Below, in pieces: positions 16,466 through 24,948 of a DNA stretch of 36,248 bases. The notes below the pieces were generated by a model, which did no database searches, was not told where the DNA came from, and was given only the letters and a program-made list of their open reading frames with translations. This DNA comes from Clostridiaceae bacterium (GTDB lineage Bacteria > Bacillota > Clostridia > Oscillospirales > Acutalibacteraceae), in assembly GCA_016290515.1 (NCBI GenBank), contig JAEEUJ010000002.1:1-36248 (forward strand), written 5' to 3'. How positions within the stretch are numbered: the first letter of the stretch is position 1; the number at the start of each line of letters is the position of its first letter. A program made the position numbers and the translations under genes.

Positions 16466-17108
16466 GCTCATCACTCCTTATTAAAAGAGAATTGATTTCG
16501 TTGTTATCGTATATATACAGCCTGCCTGCGCTGTCGGTTTTGCCGAGGAAATAATCAATGGCAAGCTTTGCTTCAAGCGTTCCTATAATTCCCGCTGTTA
16601 CGCTCGGCGACTGATTCTTTGCGTTCGTTTCGTTAAGGCAGCCCGCCGCTTCAAGGTCGGGAGTCTTTCCGGGTATATACATATACGCCGTGCCGAAGAA
16701 GCCGTTGATACTGCCGTTAATACAGGGTATCTTATGCTCCGTGCAGTAGCAGCTGACGTTCTTTCTCGTTCCGATATTGTCAACCGCGATTATTACAATA
16801 TCGTAACCGTCGGCAAAGGAAACATCATTGATTCTTCTGTAAAGGTAATCAACTTTACAGTCGGGAGCGTAAGCGCTCAGACGTTTTGCGAGCAGCTCGC
16901 ATTTCGGCTTGCCGATATCAGCCTCGGTATAGAAAAACTGACGGTTGAGATTTCTCTTCTCAACGCTGTCAAAATCAACCAGCAACAGCTTGCCGATACC
17001 CGCGCCCGCAAGATGCGTTGCGACGTTTGTACCTAAGCCGCCGCAGCCGATTATCGCCGCGCTGTTTTTTGAAATATCAAAGCCCTGAACTTCGGATTTT
17101 ATGCTCAT
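16452..17108 (-). CDS. moeB: MoeB/ThiF/HesA-type E1-like adenylyltransferase
   Basis: 218-residue ThiF-family enzyme (PF00899) that adenylates the C-terminal glycine of a MoaD/ThiS carrier. The ATP-binding loop GCGGLGT (21-27) and the VDFDSVEKRNLNRQ block (44-57), with the arginine and aspartate that contact ATP, are intact. The MoeB zinc CxxC pairs are not obvious and the protein is shorter than E. coli MoeB (about 249 aa), resembling compact ThiF forms. The start overlaps the mog stop by 4 bp (ATGA), and its 3' end overlaps the oxidoreductase start. The partner is presumably the MoaD-like protein in the same operon. Confidence 0.87.
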   Translation of the reverse strand: MSIKSEVQGFDISKNSAAIIGCGGLGTNVATHLAGAGIGKLLLVDFDSVEKRNLNRQFFYTEADIGKPKCELLAKRLSAYAPDCKVDYLYRRINDVSFADGYDIVIIAVDNIGTRKNVSCYCTEHKIPCINGSINGFFGTAYMYIPGKTPDLEAAGCLNETNAKNQSPSVTAGIIGTLEAKLAIDYFLGKTDSAGRLYIYDNNEINSLLIRSDERDKL

Positions 17109-17599
17109 TTTCCGTAATTACCTCCGCAGGACTGAGTGTTGCCCGAAAGTGTTTCCACGGCGTGAGGAAGCACGTCGATTATTACCTTGATGCTCTCCCT
17201 GACAGCTTTCGGACTGCCGGGAAGATTGACGATAAGCGTTTTACCGCGGATACCGCTTACGGCGCGTGAAAGCATCGCTCGGTTTGTGATTTCAAGACTC
17301 TTTGCCCTGATAGCCTCGCTGATACCCGGCACCTGCTTTTCAATAACGTCCGCCGTTGCTTCGGGCGTGACGTCTCTGGGCGCGAAGCCCGTTCCGCCCG
17401 TAGTGAAGACGACGTCAACCCTGAACTCGTCGGCAAACTCGACAATTGCCGCGCTGATAAGCTCCTTTTCGTCGGGTACGAGTCTGTAAACGTTTTCGTC
17501 TGACAGCTCTTTTACGCATTCGGCAATAGCGGGACCGCTTAAGTCCTCGCACTCACCGTTATAGCATCTGTCGCTGACGCAGATTATACCGAATCTCAT
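17105..17599 (-). CDS. mog: Molybdopterin adenylyltransferase (MogA/MoaB family)
   Basis: 164-residue MoCF-binding-fold protein that adenylates pyranopterin before metal insertion by MoeA. The signature TTGGTGFAPRDVTPEAT (66-82) is complete and the C-terminal NLPGSP block is present. First gene of the minus-strand tungsten operon; start ATG at 17599 with AGGTGAT upstream and a good promoter 17 bp further. It overlaps the E1 gene by 4 bp. In tungsten users MoaB-type proteins do this step for the tungsten cofactor. Confidence 0.92.
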   Translation of the reverse strand: MRFGIICVSDRCYNGECEDLSGPAIAECVKELSDENVYRLVPDEKELISAAIVEFADEFRVDVVFTTGGTGFAPRDVTPEATADVIEKQVPGISEAIRAKSLEITNRAMLSRAVSGIRGKTLIVNLPGSPKAVRESIKVIIDVLPHAVETLSGNTQSCGGNYGK

Positions 17600-17615
17600 A
17601 ATATCACCTGTACAA

Positions 17616-17644
17616 ATTTTATCATATATGTATTATATTTTCAA
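17616..17644 (-). promoter_or_regulatory. Promoter of the mog-moeB-aor-moaD-ferredoxin operon
   Basis: On the minus strand, TTGAAA (17644-17639) and TAAAAT (17621-17616) are separated by exactly 17 bp. The 5' UTR is short, so no riboswitch fits on this side. Confidence 0.72.
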
Positions 17645-17660
17645 TAAATATCAATAAATA
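17641..17660. repeat. Tandem 10-bp repeat in the divergent tungsten promoter
   Basis: TCAATAAATA is repeated twice in perfect tandem. It overlaps the -35 box of the minus operon and ends directly before the plus-strand -35 region. It could be an operator that serves both directions, or only AT-rich promoter DNA. Confidence 0.55.
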
Positions 17661-17661
17661 C

Positions 17662-17690
17662 TTTAATTATTGGTCGTTATGTGTTAAAAT
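17662..17690 (+). promoter_or_regulatory. Promoter of the tup-moe-moa operon
   Basis: Extended -10 element TGTTAAAAT (17682-17690; TG at 17682-17683, TAAAAT at 17685-17690) with a weak -35 TTTAAT (17662-17667) at 17 bp. Transcription would begin at about 17697, just before the riboswitch-like RNA. Confidence 0.6.
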
Positions 17691-17697
17691 GACTATG

Positions 17698-17812
17698 ATG
17701 TTGCACCGACTCCCTGAGGCTAAGTGCTCTGCATACGCCTTTCGGAGCGTAGCCGAAATAAACTTCACATCGGCTAAAGGGTATTGCGGGAAACGGCAAT
17801 GCCTTCCGTGTT
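17698..17812 (+). promoter_or_regulatory. Moco/Tuco-type riboswitch candidate upstream of tupA
   Basis: The 115-nt leader folds into several helices: TACGC/GCGTA (17734-17751), AGCCGA/TCGGCT (17751-17775) and an 8-bp stem GGTATTGC/GCAATGCC (17780-17803) capped by GGGAAACG. The terminal stem with a GAAA-bearing loop followed at once by GCCTTCCGTG closely resembles the 3' end of the E. coli moaA Moco RNA, which ends GCCUCCCGU. It sits 4 nt before the AAAGGAG of tupA, so control of translation initiation is likely. The Moco motif (Rfam Moco_RNA_motif) is known upstream of Mo/W transport and cofactor genes. Whether it senses the molybdenum or tungsten cofactor cannot be read here. Confidence 0.72.
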
Positions 17813-17830
17813 TGAAAAGGAGCAATAATC

Positions 17831-18700
17831 ATGAAGAAAGTATTGGCATTACTGCTGGCGTTTGTAATGGTATTTGCACTCGCTGCCTGCGGCGCAAACA
17901 CCGCTGACAACGGCGAGACGACCACCGCCGCTGCGCCCGCAAACACACCCGAAAACGCGGTTATCCGTCTTTCGACAACGACCTCCGTCAACGATTCGGG
18001 ACTTCTTCCTTACCTTCTTCCGACCTTTGAGGCAAAGACGGGCTATAAGGTAGAGGTTCAGTCCGCAGGTACGGGCGCCGCTATCCAGAAGGCTAAGGAC
18101 GGCAACGCAGACGTAATTCTCGTTCACGCAAAGGCTTCCGAGGAAAGCTTTATTGAAGAGGGCTACGGCGTTGAGAGACTTCCGTTCATGTACAATTTCT
18201 TCGTAATTGTAGGACCGAAGGACGATCCCGCAGGCGTTAAGGACAGCGAAAACGCAGCTGCAGCATTCGCAAAAATCAGAGATTCAAAGAGCAAGTTTGT
18301 TTCCCGCGGCGACGAGAGCGGCACTCATAAGGCCGAGCTCAAAATCTGGGGCGACAACGCACCCGATGCCGAAAAGGACAGCTGGTACATCAGCGCCGGT
18401 CAGGGTATGGGCGCCTGCCTTACAATGGCGAGCGAGCAGCAGGCATATTGCCTGACTGACAAGGCAACCTTCCTTTCAATGAAGGATCAGCTCAACCTTG
18501 ATATCGTTCTTGCAGAAGGCGACGATATGAAGAACACCTATTCGCTTATCGCGGTCAATCCCGAAAAGATTGACGGCCTTAACACCGAAGGCGCAAAGGC
18601 TTTCATCGACTGGATGCTTTCCGACGAGGCAAGCGCGCTTATCGCCAAGTACGGTGAAGAAGAATACGGCGTTGCGCTTTTCTATCTTCTTGAAAAATAA
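17831..18700 (+). CDS. tupA: Tungstate ABC transporter substrate-binding lipoprotein
   Basis: 289 residues with a lipoprotein signal (lipobox LAAC, Cys20) and a Thr/Ala-rich linker, then an oxyanion-binding fold. The TupA oxyanion motif TTTSVNDSGLL (49-59) is present, and a second pocket block RGDESGTH lies near residue 157; both fit the TupA group rather than ModA. It captures tungstate outside the membrane for TupBC. Start ATG 17831 behind AAAGGAG, immediately after the riboswitch candidate. The stop overlaps the tupB start by one base. Confidence 0.93.
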   Translation: MKKVLALLLAFVMVFALAACGANTADNGETTTAAAPANTPENAVIRLSTTTSVNDSGLLPYLLPTFEAKTGYKVEVQSAGTGAAIQKAKDGNADVILVHAKASEESFIEEGYGVERLPFMYNFFVIVGPKDDPAGVKDSENAAAAFAKIRDSKSKFVSRGDESGTHKAELKIWGDNAPDAEKDSWYISAGQGMGACLTMASEQQAYCLTDKATFLSMKDQLNLDIVLAEGDDMKNTYSLIAVNPEKIDGLNTEGAKAFIDWMLSDEASALIAKYGEEEYGVALFYLLEK

Positions 18701-19386
18701 TGGACAGCTTCCGACAGGCATTTGACCTCCTGTTTTCACTTGACAGGGAGCTTTTGCAGATATTAGGCGTTACGATGAGAATGTCCTTTTTCAGCACGGC
18801 GATATCGTGCCTGATAGGGCTTCCGCTCGGCGCGCTTATCGGAACAAAAAGCTTTAAGGGAAAGTCTTTTCTTAAAAAGCTTATTCATACACTTATGGGC
18901 TTGCCGCCGGTGGTGGCAGGCCTGTTTGTGTACACTCTGTTTACTCATTACGGACCGTTCGGCGAGCTGAATCTGCTGTTCACGGTCAAGATAATGGTAA
19001 TCGCTCAGGTAATACTTATCACGCCCATAGTAACGGGCCTTTCATCCTCGTTTATCGAAAGCACCTCAAAGCCGATAATCGAAACGGCAAGGGGCTTAGG
19101 TCTGAATAACCTTAAAATCGTGGGACTGTGTCTGTCCGAGGGACGCACATCGCTTGTTTCCATAGTTCTCACCGCCTTCGGCCGCTCAATAGCCGAAGTC
19201 GGCGCAGTCAGCATAGTCGGCGGCAATATTCAGTGGAAAACCCGCGTAATGACTACCGCGATTATGCTTGAAACCAACAAGGGCAAATTCTCGTTTGCGC
19301 TTGCATTGGGAATAGTTTTACTGTTAATCGCATTTGTTGTAAATGCGCTCGCCTCGTTTATGGTAAAGGAGGCAAAAAATGATTGA
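18700..19386 (+). CDS. tupB: Tungstate ABC transporter permease
   Basis: 228-residue inner-membrane permease (BPD_transp_1 fold) with about five or six hydrophobic segments. The cytoplasmic EAA-type loop ETARGLGLNNLKIVG (about 127-141), which docks on the ATPase, is visible. The start shares a base with the tupA stop (TAATG) and the end overlaps tupC by 8 bp, so the three are translationally coupled. Confidence 0.92.
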   Translation: MDSFRQAFDLLFSLDRELLQILGVTMRMSFFSTAISCLIGLPLGALIGTKSFKGKSFLKKLIHTLMGLPPVVAGLFVYTLFTHYGPFGELNLLFTVKIMVIAQVILITPIVTGLSSSFIESTSKPIIETARGLGLNNLKIVGLCLSEGRTSLVSIVLTAFGRSIAEVGAVSIVGGNIQWKTRVMTTAIMLETNKGKFSFALALGIVLLLIAFVVNALASFMVKEAKND

Positions 19387-20038
19387 GATAAAAAGCTTAA
19401 AAAAGACTTACAGAGAACGCACTGTTCTTGATATAGATAAGCTCGTCATAGACGACGGCACAATACTTGCCGTTGCGGGAGCTAACGGCAGCGGAAAATC
19501 AACACTGCTCAGAATACTTGCCTGTCAGCTGAAGGCAACAGAGGGTGAAATCGCTTCGCCCGAAAACTCACTGTATATGCCGCAACAGGCCTATGCCTTC
19601 AGGGGCAATCTTATAGACAATATCACTCTTTCGGGAGCAGACAGAGAAACGGCAAAACAGCTTCTTGAAAAGCTTGAGCTCTCACATCTCTCAGAAAAGA
19701 AGGCAACGTCGCTTTCGGGCGGCGAGCTTCAGAGACTTTCGCTTTGCAGAGTGCTTTCAAGAAAAGCGGAGCTTCTGCTTCTCGACGAGCCGACGAGCGC
19801 CTGTGATGTCAGGGGCGCCGAGCTGGTTGTTAATGCCATTAAAGAGTACCGTGAAGAAAACGGCTGTACCGTTGTCATGAGTACTCACGCGCCTGCGCTT
19901 GCATTGAAGGCTGCGGACAGAATGATAATACTGGGCAACGGAAAAATCGAAGCCGACGGCACGCCTGCCGATATATTCAACAAGCCCGAAACCGATTGGG
20001 CAAAAAGCTTTACTGCAGGGTGGAAAACAGATGCTTAA
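19379..20038 (+). CDS. tupC: Tungstate ABC transporter ATP-binding protein
   Basis: 219-residue ABC ATPase: Walker A GANGSGKST (34-42), signature LSGGELQRL, Walker B LLLLDEPT and the H-loop STHAP. There is no C-terminal TOBE/MOP domain, so it is the short TupC form rather than ModC with its oxyanion-sensing extension. Regulation by cofactor would therefore come from the leader RNA and not from the ATPase (inference). It overlaps the next gene, moeA, by 8 bp. Confidence 0.92.
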   Translation: MIEIKSLKKTYRERTVLDIDKLVIDDGTILAVAGANGSGKSTLLRILACQLKATEGEIASPENSLYMPQQAYAFRGNLIDNITLSGADRETAKQLLEKLELSHLSEKKATSLSGGELQRLSLCRVLSRKAELLLLDEPTSACDVRGAELVVNAIKEYREENGCTVVMSTHAPALALKAADRMIILGNGKIEADGTPADIFNKPETDWAKSFTAGWKTDA

Positions 20039-21227
20039 CGTAGTTTCAAAGGACGAAGCGGTCGGGATTGTAAAAAACAAAACGAACCGCGCCGTACCCA
20101 AAAGCGAAAAAGTGAATATTGAAAACGCTTTGGGCAGAACACTCTGTGAGGATATCGTTTCGCCGGAAAACGTACCTGCTTTTGACAGAACGACCGTTGA
20201 CGGCTATGCCGTTAGGGCAGACGATACCTTCGGCGCGTCTGCATCAATTCCCGCTCAGCTTGAAATTGCGGGCGAGATACTGATGGGCGAAAACGCCGGT
20301 TTTTCACTTGAAAGCGGCAAATGTGTCAAGATTTCAACGGGCGGTATGTTGCCCGCGGGCGCAAACGCCGCTGTTATGGTTGAACACACGGACAATGCCG
20401 ACGGGCTTTGTCTTGTTTATAAATCCGTCGCTCCGTATGAAAACGTTACAAAAACGGGCGACGATATAGCCAATGGTGAAACCGCCTTAAAAAAAGGCAC
20501 GGTAATAACGCCTGCAGAAATCGGAATTCTCGCTTCACTCGGCGTATATGAAATTCCGGTGTATAAAAAGCCCGTTATCGCAATTATCTCTACGGGCGAC
20601 GAAATCGTAAAGGGCGATATTAAGGCGGGGCAGATAAGGGATGTAAACACCTATCTTCTCTCATCCGCCGTACAGAGCTTTGGATGTACGCCATACGTTT
20701 ACGGAGCGGTCAGGGACGATTACGAAGAAATCAGAAATGCCGTTTCAGTATGCCTTGAAAAAGCCGACGCAGTTATAGTATCGGGCGGCTCGTCAGCGGG
20801 TGCACGCGATATGACCGTTAAGATTATCGACGAGCTCGGTGAGGTGTTCTTTCACGGAATTGCGATGAAGCCCGGCAAGCCTACAATTTTCGGCACGGTA
20901 AACGGCAAACCCGTTTTCGGGCTTCCGGGTCATCCGCTTGCAGCTTATTTTGTTTTCCGCCTTATCGTATGCGAATATATAAAACAGATTATGAATCTGC
21001 CCGAAGAAAAGAGTATTAAAAACGCTGTTCTCTCGGTCAATATTCCGTCGAATCACGGCAGAGAGGAATATCTCTGCGTTAAGCTTAATGAAAACGGCGA
21101 AGCGGTTCCGCTTCACACTAAATCAGGCATTATATCCGTTCTCAGACAAGCCGAAGGCTTTATTAAAATTCCGCGTGACAGCGAGGGAATTGACAGGGGA
21201 ACGACAGTGGGGATTTACAGACTATGA
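20031..21227 (+). CDS. moeA: Molybdopterin molybdenumtransferase MoeA (first copy)
   Basis: 398-residue MoeA, which inserts the metal oxyanion into adenylylated pyranopterin. Conserved blocks are DRTTVDGYAVRADD (about 49-62), STGGMLPAGAN, STGDEIV, VSGGSSAGARD and GLPGHPLAAY. Domains I-IV are complete, with a normal length. The start lies inside the tupC end and the stop overlaps the second moeA (ATGA). In genomes with two MoeA paralogues one has been proposed to handle tungsten and the other molybdenum; here both are in a tungstate operon. Confidence 0.93.
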   Translation: MLNVVSKDEAVGIVKNKTNRAVPKSEKVNIENALGRTLCEDIVSPENVPAFDRTTVDGYAVRADDTFGASASIPAQLEIAGEILMGENAGFSLESGKCVKISTGGMLPAGANAAVMVEHTDNADGLCLVYKSVAPYENVTKTGDDIANGETALKKGTVITPAEIGILASLGVYEIPVYKKPVIAIISTGDEIVKGDIKAGQIRDVNTYLLSSAVQSFGCTPYVYGAVRDDYEEIRNAVSVCLEKADAVIVSGGSSAGARDMTVKIIDELGEVFFHGIAMKPGKPTIFGTVNGKPVFGLPGHPLAAYFVFRLIVCEYIKQIMNLPEEKSIKNAVLSVNIPSNHGREEYLCVKLNENGEAVPLHTKSGIISVLRQAEGFIKIPRDSEGIDRGTTVGIYRL

Positions 21228-23095
21228 AACACAATTATCTTAACAATCTGCCGCTCGACGAGGCAAAAAAAGTATATTTCGGACATCTTGAAAAGGTCGG
21301 ATTCAAAGCCAAAACCGAAACCGTCAGGGTTACCGATGCCTGCGGCAAAATTATAAAAAACGCCGCTTACGCACATATCTGTTCGCCGCACTATAATGCG
21401 AGCGCCATGGACGGAGTTGCCGTCAAGGCGAGCGATACATTTGAAGCAAGCGAGCGCACTCCCGTTACGCTCACACCCGACAAATACACCGTGGTCGATA
21501 CGGGCGATCCGATACCCGACGGCTGCGACGCGGTCATAATGGTCGAGGATCTGATTGACAAAGAAAACGACTGTTATGAGATTATAGCCTCGGTTTATCC
21601 CTGGCAGAATGTCCGTCAGGTCGGCGAGGATATCTGTATGGGCGATATGATTGCGCCGTCGGGAACCGTACTGACGCCATCGCTTTGCGGAGCCCTGCTT
21701 GCAGGCGGTATTACCGAAATTGAAGTTATTAAAACACCCGTTGTCGGAATAATTCCCACGGGTGACGAAATAGTTGAGCCGACCGACAGTCCCGAAAAGG
21801 GCGATATAATCGAATTCAACTCAACTGTGTTCAAAGGGATGCTCAAAAACCTCAATTCAAGTGTAAAGGTTTACCCCATTACACCCGATAAGAAGGACTT
21901 AATCAAAGCCGCAGTAGAAAAGGCTTTGTCGGAATGTGATATCGTGCTTGTTTCCGCCGGTTCGTCTGCCGGCAGGGACGACTACACAAGCGAGATTATA
22001 GCTTCTCTCGGCACTGTGCTCGTTCACGGAATAGCTATCAAGCCCGGCAAACCTGCCGTGCTCGGCGAAGCTCTCGGCAAGCCCGTAATAGGATTGCCGG
22101 GGTATCCCGTTTCGGCAATAGTAATAATGGATGAAATAGTCAGCCAAGCCATCGACCAATATTACGGAAAAGCCATAGTTTCAAAACCGACCGTTAAGGC
22201 GGTGCTTGCCAAAAAGACTGTGTCCTCGCTTAAATACAGCGAATACGTACGCGTCACACTCGGCAGAATAAACGGCAAACTGATCGCTTCTCCGCTCGCA
22301 AGAGGCGCAGGCGTCATAACGAGTTTTACGAAGGCGGACGGCGTGCTTATCGTACCGCAGAACTGCGAGGGCATTGAGACGGGCGAGGATGTTGAAATCC
22401 GTCTGCTTCGTCCGATAAATGAAATTGAAAACACGCTTGTTGTCACGGGTAGCCACGATCCGCTTATTGACGAGGTAGCGGACTTCCTTGCGAAGAGGAA
22501 AGCTCCGTTTCGCGTCTGCTCGACTCACGTAGGCAGTATGGGCGCGATTTACGCAGTGCGCGACGGTCTTGCGCACATGGGCGGAATTCATCTGCTCGAC
22601 ACCGAAACGGGCGTTTATAACAAATCCTATGTTGAGAAATATATTCCCGACGGCAGCGCCGTTGCAGTAAAGGGCGTCGGCAGAGTTCAGGGACTTATGG
22701 TTAAAAAGGGTAATCCCCTGGGCATAAAAGAGTTCAGCGATATTCAGAACGTCCGTTACGTCAACCGTCAGAAGGGCGCGGGAACGCGAATACTCTGCGA
22801 TTACCTGATTGAAAAGAACGGTATGAACGCCGACAAAATCAACGGCTACCGAAACGAAGAATTCACGCATACCGCCGTCGCAGCGCTTATCGCGGCGGGT
22901 AATGCCGATGCGGGTCTCGGCATTTCCTCGGCGGCTAAGATGTACGACCTTGACTTTATCCCGATCTGCAACGAAACGTATGAATTCTTAATAGATAAAA
23001 ATTATCTGAACGATCCTGCGGTTAAGCAATTCCTTGACGTGCTTTACTCCGAGGAATTCAAGGCAAGACTTTCTGAAATGGGAGGTTACGTGTAA
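21224..23095 (+). CDS. moeA: MoeA fused to a periplasmic-binding-protein-like domain
   Basis: 623 residues. Residues 1 to about 405 are a second MoeA with [34 protein letters not shown] and GLPGYPVSA. Residues about 410-623 match the PBP-like domain (PF12727) found on some MoeA proteins; [16 protein letters not shown] starts it, and [28 protein letters not shown] follow in the family pattern. No signal peptide, so this binding domain is cytoplasmic and may hold tungstate or cofactor for the transferase (inference). There is no helix-turn-helix, so it is not a ModE/LysR-type regulator. It shares 4 bp with the first moeA and ends overlapping moaC by one base. Confidence 0.9.
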   Translation: MKHNYLNNLPLDEAKKVYFGHLEKVGFKAKTETVRVTDACGKIIKNAAYAHICSPHYNASAMDGVAVKASDTFEASERTPVTLTPDKYTVVDTGDPIPDGCDAVIMVEDLIDKENDCYEIIASVYPWQNVRQVGEDICMGDMIAPSGTVLTPSLCGALLAGGITEIEVIKTPVVGIIPTGDEIVEPTDSPEKGDIIEFNSTVFKGMLKNLNSSVKVYPITPDKKDLIKAAVEKALSECDIVLVSAGSSAGRDDYTSEIIASLGTVLVHGIAIKPGKPAVLGEALGKPVIGLPGYPVSAIVIMDEIVSQAIDQYYGKAIVSKPTVKAVLAKKTVSSLKYSEYVRVTLGRINGKLIASPLARGAGVITSFTKADGVLIVPQNCEGIETGEDVEIRLLRPINEIENTLVVTGSHDPLIDEVADFLAKRKAPFRVCSTHVGSMGAIYAVRDGLAHMGGIHLLDTETGVYNKSYVEKYIPDGSAVAVKGVGRVQGLMVKKGNPLGIKEFSDIQNVRYVNRQKGAGTRILCDYLIEKNGMNADKINGYRNEEFTHTAVAALIAAGNADAGLGISSAAKMYDLDFIPICNETYEFLIDKNYLNDPAVKQFLDVLYSEEFKARLSEMGGYV

Positions 23096-23562
23096 TGCTT
23101 ACTCATCTTAACGAAAACGGCGAAGCGACGATGGTTGACGTCGGGGAAAAGGCGGTCACCGTGCGTACCGCAAAGGCGTATGCGAGAATCAGAATGAAGC
23201 CCGAAACCCTCGAGGCTTTACTCAACGCCGACCTAAAAAAGGGCGACGGACTCGGCACCGCCAGAATTGCGGGTATCATGGGTGCTAAAAAGACGGGCGA
23301 GCTTATTCCGCTTTGCCACAATATTCCCATTGAAAAAATAACGGTAGACTTTGAAAAGGAAGACGACTCGCATCTTGCCGTTTATACATTTGCAAAATGC
23401 ACCTATAAAACGGGTATTGAAATGGAGGCGCTGACTGCCGCCTCGGTTGCCGCGCTTACCGTTTACGATATGTGCAAGGCAATTGACAGAGGAATGGTTA
23501 TCGAGGAAATCAGACTGCTCGAAAAGACGGGCGGAAAGAGTGACTGGAAACATGAAGGATAG
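23095..23562 (+). CDS. moaC: Cyclic pyranopterin monophosphate synthase
   Basis: 155-residue MoaC, which turns the MoaA product (3',8-cyclo-7,8-dihydro-GTP) into cyclic pyranopterin monophosphate. Conserved blocks are MVDVGEK, the active-site [31 protein letters not shown] (in part) and a C-terminal KTGGKS. Start ATG overlaps the previous stop (TAATG). Its last 11 bp overlap moaA. Confidence 0.95.
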   Translation: MLTHLNENGEATMVDVGEKAVTVRTAKAYARIRMKPETLEALLNADLKKGDGLGTARIAGIMGAKKTGELIPLCHNIPIEKITVDFEKEDDSHLAVYTFAKCTYKTGIEMEALTAASVAALTVYDMCKAIDRGMVIEEIRLLEKTGGKSDWKHEG

Positions 23563-24487
23563 CTTCGGACGCGAAATTTCATATCTGCGCGTTTCCGTAA
23601 CAGAGCGCTGTAATCTTAACTGCGTCTATTGCGGTAAGACCGACTGTGCCAAAAAAGGTGCCGAACTGTCGCCCGAGGTTATCGGAAAACTCGTCAGAGC
23701 CTTCGCAAAATGCGGTATCAACAAAGTGCGCGTAACGGGCGGAGAGCCGCTTGTACGAAGCGATATATGTGAAATCGTAAAGCTTATACGCGCGGTTGAC
23801 GGTATCAAAACCGTCTCGCTGACGACCAACGGCGTGTATCTTAAAAAGTACGCGAAAGACCTGAAACAAGCGGGTCTTGACAGCGTTAATATATCACTCG
23901 ACAGCACTGACGGCAGTACCTACCGTCATCTCACGGGAGCCGACGTGCTTGAAAAGGTGCTTGAGGGTATAGACGAAGCGGAGAAGGCGGGTCTTTCACC
24001 GATTAAAATCAACGCCGTGCTTATGAAGGGCGTTAATTCCGACGGCGCAGGAGAGCTTGTAAATCTCGCAAAAACGCGGAATATCGACGTGCGCTTTATT
24101 GAGCTTATGCCGTTTTCCGACAGCGGAATTGACAAGAGCCTTATCGTCACGGGAAACGATATCTTAACTCAGTTCCCGTTTCTCAGACCGCTCGGTTATT
24201 ACGAGGGCACAGCCGAATACTACTCGGCTGACGGCTTTGCGGGCAGGGTCGGGCTTATCAATCCGATTACAAAGAAGTTCTGCTCCGAGTGTAACCGCAT
24301 ACGTCTGCTCGCCGACGGCAGGATTAAGCCCTGTCTCGGTTATGAAGAAGCGTACGACGTTATGCCCTTTATTGACGACGAAGATAAACTCGAAAACGAG
24401 ATAAGGAATATAATACTTAAAAAGCCTGCAGGCCACAGCTTTGAGGACGGCAAAAAGCACGAGGGCCTGAACAGAACGGGAGGTTAA
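23552..24487 (+). CDS. moaA: GTP 3',8-cyclase (radical SAM)
   Basis: 311-residue radical-SAM enzyme for the first step of pyranopterin synthesis from GTP. The SAM [4Fe-4S] motif is Cys20, Cys24, Cys27 in [10 protein letters not shown]; the GTP-binding C-terminal cluster uses Cys244, Cys247 and Cys261 ([19 protein letters not shown]). The protein ends in the Gly-Gly tail (RTGG) needed for activity in this family. ATG 23552 is chosen, inside the end of moaC; GTG 23540 is possible. It is followed 1 bp later by the MOSC gene. Confidence 0.95.
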   Translation: MKDSFGREISYLRVSVTERCNLNCVYCGKTDCAKKGAELSPEVIGKLVRAFAKCGINKVRVTGGEPLVRSDICEIVKLIRAVDGIKTVSLTTNGVYLKKYAKDLKQAGLDSVNISLDSTDGSTYRHLTGADVLEKVLEGIDEAEKAGLSPIKINAVLMKGVNSDGAGELVNLAKTRNIDVRFIELMPFSDSGIDKSLIVTGNDILTQFPFLRPLGYYEGTAEYYSADGFAGRVGLINPITKKFCSECNRIRLLADGRIKPCLGYEEAYDVMPFIDDEDKLENEIRNIILKKPAGHSFEDGKKHEGLNRTGG

Positions 24488-24488
24488 T

Positions 24489-24923
24489 ATGGCAAAGGTA
24501 GTTGCAATTAACATAAGCGAAAAGAAAAAAACGCCGAAGAAATCAATACCCGAGGGAAAGCTGATAGAGAACTTCGGTTTTGAGGGTGACGCACATGCGG
24601 GCAACTGGCACCGTCAGGTCAGCCTGCTGGCTAAGGAGAGCATTGAACGCGCTCAGGGTATGCGTACCGACGGACTTTGCCACGGAATGTTCGCCGAAAA
24701 TATCACAACCGAGGGGATAGTGCTTCACACTCTTCCTGTCGGCACGAAGCTTAAAATAGGCGGCGAAGCGGTGCTTGAAATAACCCAGATAGGCAAGGAA
24801 TGTCATGACGGCTGCGCCATACGGGAGCTCGTCGGTCAGTGCATTATGCCTAAGGAAGGCATATTCTGCAAGGTTCTCACCGGCGGCACGGTAAAAGCCG
24901 GAGATGAGATAACAGTTTTATAA
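24489..24923 (+). CDS. MOSC domain protein
   Basis: 144-residue stand-alone MOSC domain (PF03473), a beta-barrel relative of the molybdenum-cofactor sulfurase C-terminus. Cys105 and Cys109 in GKECHDGCA match the conserved MOSC cysteine region and could carry sulfur or coordinate the cofactor. GFEGDAHAG and HGMFAENIT are standard family blocks. Last gene of the overlapping tup-moe-moa series, so a role in late cofactor handling (sulfuration, carriage or delivery) is inferred. Biochemical roles of single-domain bacterial MOSC proteins are poorly settled. Confidence 0.88.
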   Translation: MAKVVAINISEKKKTPKKSIPEGKLIENFGFEGDAHAGNWHRQVSLLAKESIERAQGMRTDGLCHGMFAENITTEGIVLHTLPVGTKLKIGGEAVLEITQIGKECHDGCAIRELVGQCIMPKEGIFCKVLTGGTVKAGDEITVL

Positions 24924-24948
24924 TAAGTGCATATAAGAGGAGATTTGT

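Noticed and set aside
22181-22870. Minus-strand 229-codon open frame
   Set aside because: Shadow of the second moeA; no ribosome binding site and no family motif, whereas the plus-strand frame is a clear MoeA-PBP protein.
21224-23095. Second MoeA read as a MoeA-LysR type transcription regulator
   Set aside because: The C-terminal domain is a binding-protein-like fold and there is no helix-turn-helix segment.
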